Positions 37,896 to 47,000 of a stretch of 52,761 nucleotides of DNA are shown here, in pieces. Location of the stretch: NCBI RefSeq assembly GCF_000244755.1, contig NZ_AHOO02000005.1:1616001-1668761 (forward strand), read 5' to 3'. Under the pieces are notes generated by a model, which saw only the letters and a program-made list of their open reading frames with translations, did no database searches and was not told the DNA's origin. The first letter of the stretch is position 1. Each line of letters opens with the position of its first letter. This DNA comes from Leptospira licerasiae serovar Varillal str. VAR 010 (GTDB lineage Bacteria; Spirochaetota; Leptospiria; Leptospirales; Leptospiraceae). A program made the position numbers and the translations under genes.

Positions 37896-38342
37896 TTATT
37901 GGCGAAGTTCCTTTTTTTGATCTAATAAATATTTTTTTAAAATTTCATAAAGGTCTTTCTGGAAAAGGTTGGGAGGGATGAGAATTTCTTTTTTTTCTTT
38001 TATTTTAAGTAAAATAGATAACGGGCCTCTTTTTGAATATGAGCCTTTTTTTAATATCGTATAAATATCATTTTTAAGAATGAATCGGTTGGGAAAAATT
38101 CCTTTTTTATAAATTATGAATTTGGAGCAGACAGTAATCTTAATATGTAATTCGCGATGTATCCATATTGTGGACAATATGCAAGAAGTTGCGAATAGAA
38201 TATTTATTATAGTAACAAAGTTCTCACCACTTGAGAAAATGTGAATTTCTAATATTGTAAGCATTATAATTGGCAAGGGAATGACGAGAATTTGAACCCA
38301 GAAAGAGCTCTTAAATATTATTCTATTTGTTTTGCTTGCCAT
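37896..38342 (-). CDS. Small two-helix membrane protein, candidate immunity protein for the displaced Rhs tip
   Basis: 148 residues. Two membrane helices (about 12-32 and 40-58) precede a cytosolic part with alternating strands (FIIYKKGIFPNRFILKNDIY, LSILLKIKEKKEILIPP) and a basic helix, somewhat like bacterial PH-type domains. It is clearly more AT-rich than the housekeeping genes. I do not recognise a family. It begins 14 bases past the stop of the displaced Rhs C-terminal gene, the position occupied by immunity genes in Rhs and CDI systems. A membrane immunity protein would suit a toxin acting on membranes. Confidence 0.65.
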   Translation of the reverse strand: MASKTNRIIFKSSFWVQILVIPLPIIMLTILEIHIFSSGENFVTIINILFATSCILSTIWIHRELHIKITVCSKFIIYKKGIFPNRFILKNDIYTILKKGSYSKRGPLSILLKIKEKKEILIPPNLFQKDLYEILKKYLLDQKKELRQ

Positions 38343-38356
38343 TTTTAGTTAAAGTA

Positions 38357-39871
38357 TCATTTTGATATTTTTTTGGGAATAGGGGATACATTATACATTC
38401 GCAAAATTTCTACTTTAGGGGTCCCGCCTCTTTTAGAAGATTGAGTATTTGATGTTTTTGATTTAAGAGGAGGTAGAACAATTTTGCGTTTTCCACTTTT
38501 TAGTGATTCATCGAATTCAGCCGATAAGCCCCCTTGCACTGTGGAACCAGGCACTTCTTGAGTTAACTTTGCTCCTAGCATTTTTCCAAATGTTTTTAAT
38601 TTCGTATTTAAGATATCCGCTGTTCCATTTTTATATTTTGTCATCATTTGATTCATTACTTGGCTCCAACTTCCGCGCCCTCTTGTAATTCCTTGAAGTG
38701 CAGGCGAAGGAACCATGCCGAAGACCGCACCTAAGGATGTATCGAACAATATTTGCGCAGCAATTTCTTGCCCATTCTTGTTGTTCTTATTTAGTTTATA
38801 ATTTTTAAATTCAGTAAGACCGCTTGCAATTCCTCCGGAAAGCCCTCCGGCAAAAATAGGATTTCCAGTGCGGTATAATACTTCTCCTTGAATTCCCCCA
38901 GCCAAACCTGCGATAGCATAATCCCAATTATCGCTTGGGTTGTCCATGGCTTTATCTACCGCGTATTTTGAAGCTACCCCAGCCGCGGCTCCAAGTCCGA
39001 ATGCAAGTAGGTCGTCAACGAAATGTCCAGTAGGATCTTTGTATTGAATCGGATTTCCCTTTACATAAGAAAATCTATTCCAACCTTGGGTATTCTCAGT
39101 CCCATCAATCACACTATCCGCACTTGTAAACCTCGCGATCTGCGGATCATAATACCTTGCATTATAAAAATAGAAATTAGTCTCTCTGTCTAACTCCTGA
39201 GAGTTATACTTCGGAGCAAAATCTAACGTTCCTCTTTGTACAAGAGTCTCCCCATAAGGCTCATACTGCATTCGAGATAGTGTATGAGCGCCTTCATCTA
39301 GTACATGAGCAACAGAATCTACTTGGTCTGTTAAGAAGTAAGCAGTAACTCCATCTTCATTGAGTGCTGCAATTCGAACTCCGTTCAAATAAACGTTGTT
39401 AATCGAGCTTAATATATTTGTTTCTTCGGAGTATTCTAAACCATAGAATTTACTTGGATAGAGTATCTCTTGGTTTTTGAAACTCGCTCCGCTCGGAACT
39501 AAGGCTTTCTTACGGACTCTAAATCCACCTTCGTCATAATAATAATTTCCGATTGTTGTGCTTAACGCGTCTTGGACCTGTGTGATCCTATTCTGGGAAT
39601 CGACTGTGATCGTCTTAGTCAGGTCTTTGAAATTATCACGTTGGTAAGTCATGTTCCCGGAGGAATCGTAACTCATGACCAGTCGATTATTCCCACTTTG
39701 GGTGGAATCTATATGAGTGACTTGGTGGTTGGAATACTGGTAATTCCATTCGTCTATGAGTGTATTATCGTTAAAGTTATGATTTCGTTTTGCGAGTAGG
39801 TTCCCGTTCTTTGCATAAGCAAAACTTTGGCGGAAGGTTTTTGTATAATTGTCTGCTGATTCTTGGTATTG
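38357..39871 (-). pseudogene. Displaced Rhs C-terminal end with alternative tip (orphan cassette)
   Basis: The frame is open from the homology edge at 39871 and the first ATG is at 39676 (439 residues from there). The first part duplicates the last YD repeats and Rhs core of the large gene upstream. It is collinear with 41712-42475 over 764 bases and nearly identical in protein (one change, Thr for Ile, in about 190 residues from the ATG). After SADSVI the sequence diverges, passes the Rhs cleavage-type motif DPTGH and continues with a different tip. The tip has a Gly/Ala-rich hydrophobic region (GLGAAAGVASKYAVDKA through GGLSGGIASGLTEF) and a basic tail. It lacks the secretion and shell parts, so it is probably a silent or recombining tip cassette, though translation from 39676 cannot be excluded. 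Confidence 0.8.
39108..39871 (-). repeat. Duplicated Rhs core end, copy in orphan cassette
   Basis: 764 bases matching 41712-42475 without net insertions or deletions. In a stretch of about 230 bases that I compared by eye, roughly one base in ten differs, almost always silently. The match ends sharply at 39871 where R2 sequence begins. Confidence 0.85.
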
Positions 39872-39879
39872 ATGATACG

Positions 39880-40440
39880 TTGGGGGAGGTCTCCCCCTCG
39901 CTTCATAACGAGCACGCCTTCCTTCTAATTTAGAGAATCATGATTTACTACTTGCTCGTTATTCCGCTACCCCCTCTCCGGGAATTTACTAGCTCCGGAC
40001 CCCGGACCGGATTTTTTCTAATTCATTAAAACCTGAATTTAAAAAGCTGCGATTCTCACGCAGAGCCGCTAAGACGCGGAGGATAGAACGCCGGAATTAG
40101 GCGGCTATCACGAAACGGATTTTGCGACATGGTGCTGCATGGGCGAACATGCGCAAAATCGCCCGCAAATAACAAGCCGCCTCATTTGTAGGAGCTCCTA
40201 CATGCCACACTTGAGAAAAATTGTTTGGCTAAAATCTTAGGACGGCAAGAGCCTTTCTATCTATTTTTAAATGCGCAAAAAAAATGAGACGTTATCCACG
40301 CTTCTTACAGTATTCAGGCTACAAGAACCCGCTCCGCAATAATTCTTCAAACTCAAACGACCAGTCAATTTCTGTCTCCCTCATTCGAATATTCTTCCCG
40401 TTGGACCAAAAATTGAAAAGGGGGTGGTTTGTTAGGCGCT
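39880..40440. repeat. Dispersed repeat, copy R2 (short form)
   Basis: Same ordered blocks as R1 at 36850-37855: a perfect GGGGGAG/CTCCCCC mini-hairpin (39889-39904), the CTCCGGGAAT / CCCCGGACCGG block, the CTCACGCAGAGCCGCTAAGA block, the CATGGGCGAA / CCTACATG block, and the closely matching block from about 40212. It lies directly between the first candidate immunity gene and the duplicated Rhs core end. Confidence 0.75.
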
Positions 40441-40580
40441 TACGAAACATGAACGGAAGAACTCCATTTCAAATCTTCGTCGAAGGCAATACGACAAACG
40501 AATTTGAAGGTCAACCAAGAGTAAAATTAAAGCAAGCGTTTAGGAGAAGTGTAAAGCGAATACTATCTCTGTACATATAA
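40420..40580 (+). pseudogene. Possible transposase C-terminal remnant (IS481-like)
   Basis: A plus-strand frame reads RLRNMNGRTPFQIFVEG followed by a basic stretch. The NGRTP-x-Q-x-F-x-EG pattern resembles the end of integrase-type transposases such as IS481-family enzymes. No DDE core, inverted repeats or target duplication could be seen, so this is at most a decayed end. Confidence 0.3.
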
Positions 40581-40590
40581 AAATATAGTG

Positions 40591-41067
40591 TCAATAGTTT
40601 ACATTAGACCAATTGGGACCAAATAATTCTATCTCCAACTTTTTCTTTTTATCAAAATCATCGTAAAAATCCAAAATCATCTCATCTGTTAGATTTTTAG
40701 CCATTAATACGATGACTCCCTCATGATTAACGGTAAATGGGAATCCAAAATTGAATCTGATTACCGAGCTAATTTCATATATTCCACATGTGTTACTTCT
40801 TTCTGTCCAAATGTATATTGGACTTTTATTATGCTCATGAAGATTATTTACGAAACATCGGAATCTTTCTGCTTCTTTTTCTTCGAAAAATATTTCAATT
40901 TTCTTCTTAAGCTCTGATCTTTTAACTTCTTTCCTAATTTTTTCCGTAACTTCAGGTGTCGCTAAATATTTCTCGTCGAATTTATCAATAGAGAGCTGAG
41001 AAAGTTCCTTGAGATAAGTCGGCATCAGCTGGTTGAATTTAAATTTATCATGTGGACTATTCATCAT
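40591..41067 (-). CDS. Candidate immunity protein for the main Rhs toxin tip
   Basis: 158 residues, soluble, acidic/basic mixed helices in the first half (KIRKEVKRSELKKKIEIFFE) and a mixed C-terminal half (GIYEISSVIRFNFGFPFTV, then LFGPNW near the end). No family recognised. Its tandem ATG-ATG start overlaps the 3' end of the giant Rhs gene by 11 bases, so the two are made together, as expected for a toxin tip and its immunity protein. It is AT-rich compared with neighbours, which is also usual for such genes. Confidence 0.7.
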   Translation of the reverse strand: MMNSPHDKFKFNQLMPTYLKELSQLSIDKFDEKYLATPEVTEKIRKEVKRSELKKKIEIFFEEKEAERFRCFVNNLHEHNKSPIYIWTERSNTCGIYEISSVIRFNFGFPFTVNHEGVIVLMAKNLTDEMILDFYDDFDKKKKLEIELFGPNWSNVNY

Positions 41068-44000
41068 AATATACTTTCGACTTGTTATTTTCTAGTTTTG
41101 GGCGCCCATAATCATTATAACGTATTTCGCCAGTAACGGGGTCAGTTTTAACTTTTCCAGCTTCCCAATGTTTATCATTCGTATGGCTTCTGTCCATAGT
41201 TTGTTGTTGCACGGATTTTACATCTTTGCCTCCGCCCGATTTTGGGACAGTATATCTATATTCTCTGCCAGAAGCATTTTTTGATTGGGAATCTGGCTTC
41301 TGACTAGTCGGAATCTTGTCTCTTCTCATTGATTCTCGGCGTGCATGTCTATCGGTCTGGACTCTAGGCTCATTGCCGTTATTCTTATTATTACTGAACT
41401 TACCGCCCTTGTTTCCAGAATTACCGTTTCCTCCGCTTTTTCCACCCCCTCGGGAAACACCAGATCCACCACTACGTGTGCCAACTCCGCGTCCACCGGA
41501 TCCTCCGTTACCACCATTGCCAGATCCATAAGATCCACCTCCCTTATTGGTCGGTCCTATTTGTCGACTATCTCCTCCATCAGAGATTGGAACCTGTACC
41601 GGATGGCTTGGCATCCAAGGCCCATGTCCAGTTGGATCCGCTAAGAAAATCGGATCGCCAGCTAGGTATGAGAATCGATTCCAACTTTGCGTTTCGGCCC
41701 GATCATCTGGAATCACACTATCTGCACTTGTAAACCTAGCAATCTGCGGATCGTAATATCTTGCATTATAAAAATAGAAATTAGTCTCTCTATCTAACTC
41801 CTGTGAGTTATACTTCGGAGCAAAATCTAACGTTCCTCTTTGAACAAGAATCTCTCCATAAGGCTCATACTGCATCCTGGAAAGAGTATGAGCACCTTCA
41901 TCCAGGACATGAGCTACAGAATCTACTTGGTCAGTTAAGAAATAAGCAGTAACTCCATCTTCATTCAGAGCAGCGATTCGAACTCCGTTTAGGTAAACGT
42001 TGTTGATCGAACTTAAGATATTTGTTTCTTCGGAGTATTCTAAACCGTAGAATTTACTTGGATAAAGTATCTCTTGGTTTTTGAAACTAGCCCCACTTGG
42101 AACTAATGCTTTCTTACGAACCCTAAATCCACCTTCGTCATAATAATAATTTCCGATCGTTGTGCTTAACGCGTCTTGAACCTGTGTGATCCTATTTTGG
42201 GAATCTACTGTGATAGTCTTAGTCAGGTCTTTAAAATTATCCCGCTGATAAGTCATGTTCCCGGAGGAATCGTAGCTCATGACCAGGCGGTTGTTTCCAC
42301 TTTGGGTGGAATCTATATGAGTGACTTGGTGGTTGGAATACTGGTAATTCCACTCGTCTATGAGTGTATTATCGTTAAAGTTATGATTTCGTTTTGCGAG
42401 TAGGTTTCCGTTTTTAGCATACGCAAAACTTTGACGGAAGGTTTTTGTATAATTGTCTGCAGATTCTTGGTATTGTCCATCTGCAGCTACAAGTCTGTTT
42501 AATCCGTCGTAGCTATAATTGTATGCTGTTGTGTATTCGCTGGATGTGTTTGTGATCCCTGTGATATTATTTCTGCTATTGAATGCGTAAACTGCGTCTT
42601 GCAGTGTTTTTGTGGTTCCGTCTACATCTCCGACTGAGTTGATCCGGACCAATCTTTGTTTTATATCGTAGGTATAGTTGGTTTGGACTCCGTTGCCGAG
42701 TCCGAATCCGGAAGTTTGTCCAAATTCGTTATATGTAATATTCTCTACGATTGTTTTATTACAAAATCCTGGAATGATCCCGTTTGTGTTTACTTGGACA
42801 GAAATTCCTGTAATATATCCTGCGGTTCCGTAAGTGTAGCAGGCTTTCATCCTGGTATGGCTGACCGGATGTTCCGGATAATCGATGGAGCTGACCCGTC
42901 CTAGTAGATCATATTGATATTCCGTAATATAAGGACCGCCTGCCAGTTCGATCGTTAGATTTTTGATGTTCCTGGTTTCTTTTTTAGCTCTTCCTAATTT
43001 ATCGTAGCTGAATGTTTTGATCTGTACATTATCTTCTACTCGGACGAGTTTTCCGAGTGCATTCTCAGATCCGGAGCTGCTGTCATAATCGAAGTATACG
43101 GTTCCTTCAGGGGTGTCTTTTGTAAGCATTCTACCGAGGGAATCATAAGTGAAACTTGTGGTGATCCCACGTGCATCTACTGTTTGTGTAGTGTCTCCGA
43201 AGGCATTATAAGAAGCTGTGCTTACCCCGAAATCTGGATCGCTGTTTTTCTTTAATCTTCCGAATGCGTCGTAAAGCCAATAGACTTGGTTTTGGCCAGA
43301 GGTATCTTTTGTATTGATCCCGCTTGTATCGCAGGATAACGCTCCTCCGTACATGTCGGACTTTTTGATCATTTTGCCTGCAAAATCGTAACAGAATCCG
43401 ATCTGTGCCTGAGTGCCGTCCGATCCAAAGTCCTCTATATAAAGAACCTGTCCTCTTCCGTCTTTTACAGTTCGTTTGCTTGTTCCGCCGCTATGAGTCT
43501 CAATAGTCTCGAAAGGATCGTTATATGTGACGGTTAACGTGGTTGCTTCTGTTTCTCCGGCGGCGATTGGTAAGATCGTCTTTTTTGCCCTTCCGATCGC
43601 GTCGTATTCTATATAACTCGGATTTCTTTCTTGGGAATGTAGTACAAAACTGTCTATCTCACCAGCATCTGCCCAGTCCAGCTGTCCGGATCGTACGACC
43701 TGTCCATTCCCGTTGTATGTGATCTTTCCGGACCTTACGAATTGTCCGTTAGATCCTGTTTTGACGGTATGGACCACTCTTCCCATCCCGTCTTTGTAAC
43801 TTCTAAGTGCAAAACTCGGATCTGCTCCGCCTGTGGGGAATGTGGTTTTTGCACTGAATGGAAAATTGGAACCGTATTCGTAAACTGCAAGCACCTTGAT
43901 CCCAGAATCCGTGTCCGCACTGGATTCCACTAATCTTCCGAAATCATCATATTCAAAATAACTTTTATTTCCGTTCGGATCAGTGGAATCGTCTGGTGAT

Positions 44001-47000
44001 CCGAAAGCTTTTCCATAATTCGTAGTGTATCTGGTCTTAAGTTGGAGAGATCCACCGAAACTTGTCTGCTCCTTTACGAACTGATGAAGTTGGTCGTCAT
44101 AAACGTAGGAGGTCCCACGAGCAGGACTTGAACTTACATTTCTTTCTTCTGTTTGGTTTCCGTAAGTATCGTATTCGTATTCCGTAATGTTCGCTGGAAC
44201 AGAAGGAAGTCCGCTTCCGGTATAGGTCACTGCATTACGAGTCAAATTTCCCTGAGAATCATAAGTAAGATTGCTTGTGGTTTCATGAGAAGAAGCCGAC
44301 AATGAAACAGTCTTTTTAGGACGGGTCTGGTTGGTTGTAGAATCCGTCTCAAAATCGGTTACACTCGTAAAACTTTGGGAAGAATGTGCCGAATCCGCAT
44401 AATGATCCGTGCTTACATCCGTCTTCTTAGTGAGATTATATCCGTTAAATACCACAGAACCTTCGGAAGTAGTGGTAGCAGTTCCATTGATAAAGTTCTG
44501 GGTTTTACTTAATCGAGCCAGATAACTGATCTTTCCCGGGACCGCTTCTATTTGTTGGATCTCATACGTTATTTTAGAAGATCCGTAATCTTGGTTATCC
44601 GAACCAATGATATGCATTTCTTTTTCTGCACCTGCAAGTGCTCTGTTATGCATAAAATTGGAATAAGGCCGGCTGAAATAAGAATGAACCGTTCTAGATC
44701 CGGTTGCATCCGTCATTGTAAAATCCGTAAATCCGAACGCGTCTGTTTCTTTTTTGCCGTTTATGAATGCAGAGAAAGAAACTCCATTTTTATAACTATA
44801 ATTCTTAAAGATCGTATTCCCAAGCCCGTCATCTAAGGTAATCTTTGTGCAGACCCTGTAATTGATCGAAAGATCCGGGATATTATCTCCACCATTATTA
44901 TCAAACTTGGTAGAATTATCATATTCTAATGTATAAGTCCCACCGATCCCGTTCTTGATCTGTTCGATCACATCCGGAACGGTTCCTGTTGACATCGCAA
45001 AATACCAAGTTGGTTCTTTTAGGTGAATGATCCCAATATCTGTTAGTCCATCTCCATTATAATCTCCTTGGATCCATTGGAAAGGATACACCTTAGTCAT
45101 TAGATCCGGGCGATCCATGGACAATACAAATACAGGAGAAGCAGCAGAGATAATTTTACTTTGGGAGAGATCATAGATCTTATTTTCTCCATCAGAAACT
45201 ACAATTGGATTTCCTCTATGATCGAATTGGTTCGAAAATCCTACAAGTCCTGGGTTAAAAACAGTTCGTACAACAGTAGTTGCAGTAATTCTAATTTTAG
45301 AAAATACAACAGAAGCAGTGTCTGTCGGATCCTCATAAACGATCGAATTGCCGGATACTTCCGGAAAGAGCGCGTATTGGATCCCGGCCTGACTTGTTTT
45401 ATCATAAACTGTAGTAGATACGGGAACATTCACAGAACCGGTCAGAAGTTTGAAGTTGATCGCAGTAGAACCGATGGTTCCTAAATACCATTTATGAGTA
45501 GTCCCGGTTCTATCTACGAGTAGGATTTGGGCCTTTCCAACTCCAGCAAAGTCTCCCGAAAAAATACTGAAACTTGTTCTTCTGTTCCGATTGGTCTCAC
45601 TTCCTACTTGGAATAGATTCTGTAGATAAGAATCCAACACATCACCCGAAACTGTTAGGTATTTGGTTCCACTCGGGCCTGTGAGTAAAAATCTCTGAGC
45701 GCTTGTGCTTGTTTGGTCGTTCAAGACCAAAGCAGATTTAGAAGTGGTTACGTTAAAATAATCGATCGCATACGCACTGGAATTGATATCAAAAGAAACA
45801 ACTTGAGAATCAGCAATGCTAGCAAGATCCGTTCTTTTGAAAGCATTTCCGCTATCTTGGGTCACTACAAAAAACTTGCTAGTAGTTCCAAAATCTCCGA
45901 AGAATAAAACTTCGTCGCGAGTGTTTACTGTGTAACGATCCGCCTTGCCGTTATTTACAGTTACAATTCCGGTTGTTTCCGGATTAAAACCTGTAAGAAC
46001 TGCTTCTGTAAATGCGGAACCTTTCTTAAAATCGAAAACCCCTGTTTTTCTATCAAAAAGAAGAAGTTCGGGAGAAGCAGAACAATCGTTTGTTGTAAAA
46101 CATCCCGGATATGCAATCTCTCCCTTTCCAGGGTTGGAGTTCCCATCGTATTGGTAATCTAAAAGAACTGTTTTGGTGTCAGTTGAAGTGGAGAATACTC
46201 CGAATCCTTTGATTGGTTTTACTTCATCCAAAGGAAGGGGAGTCTTCATCACTCTCTCTTGGTTCGGACCATAGCTCATATCGCTGTAAACTTTGTAGCG
46301 GAATCCGTTAGATGTTGCCTCTCCTATCCAGAACTTTCCGTCCGTCTCAGAGAAAAACCCTACGTCAGTTGCACCATCTCCATTGAAATCCCCTTGGAGC
46401 CAACGAGTGATCGTTTTAAATTGAGGAGCTTTGGACCAGATCTTAAAATTGATAGTCCGATTAACAGTTTCTCCTAAAGTCCATTCTCCCGAAGAACGAT
46501 CGAATAACAAAAAGTCAGAAGTTCCATCTCCGTTAAAATCCCCGGAGAACCGGTCATTAGAAAATAAAGCCTGCTCAGGTGCAGTGAATACTTTGTATAG
46601 TACCCAGTTGGTAATAAAATAAATAGGACTCGATTTGTCCGGATTTCTGAGATTCTCTCCTACAAACCATTTTCCACTTCTTTGGTCATAAAGGGAAATA
46701 TCCGTAAGACCGTCAGCGTTGTAATCTCCGCTTAAGAACTTAACTTTGGCTCTATCTTTTCCATCAATACTCGTATCGTTTGTGCTAACACTATCCAAGT
46801 TTGCATTGGGAGAATAATCTCCCCTAAACACGTTCTGGAACTTTTTGCCTACTTTTAAGAATTCGAAACTTCCACCCTTATTCAGCATCAAAGTCCAAAG
46901 ACCGGTAGGTTCGTCGAAGAGTAAGGAATCGGAGAGACCGTTTCCGTCGTAATCTCCAGGAAACCATTCCATCCGGAAAATATCCGGGATCCCACTCATC

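Larger units (their letters stand above)
39872..40590. other. Non-coding stretch holding repeat copy R2 and a possible transposase remnant
   Basis: About 720 bases between the first candidate immunity gene and the orphan cassette. It holds repeat R2 and, near 40440-40560, a frame that may be the end of a transposase. No intact gene is supported. Confidence 0.6.

Noticed and set aside
37712..40300. TTATCCACG, close to a DnaA box, at 37712-37720 and 40292-40300
   Set aside because: Single sites inside a duplicated repeat, with no cluster of boxes, no AT-rich unwinding region and no dnaA/dnaN nearby; not an origin.
40420..40580. Intact insertion sequence around the rhs cassettes
   Set aside because: Only a short transposase-like end could be seen, with no catalytic core, terminal inverted repeats or target duplication.
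41316..41756. Proline- and arginine-rich plus-strand frames opposite the Rhs tip linker
   Set aside because: They are the antisense of the Gly/Ser/Asn-rich linker; base composition alone explains them.
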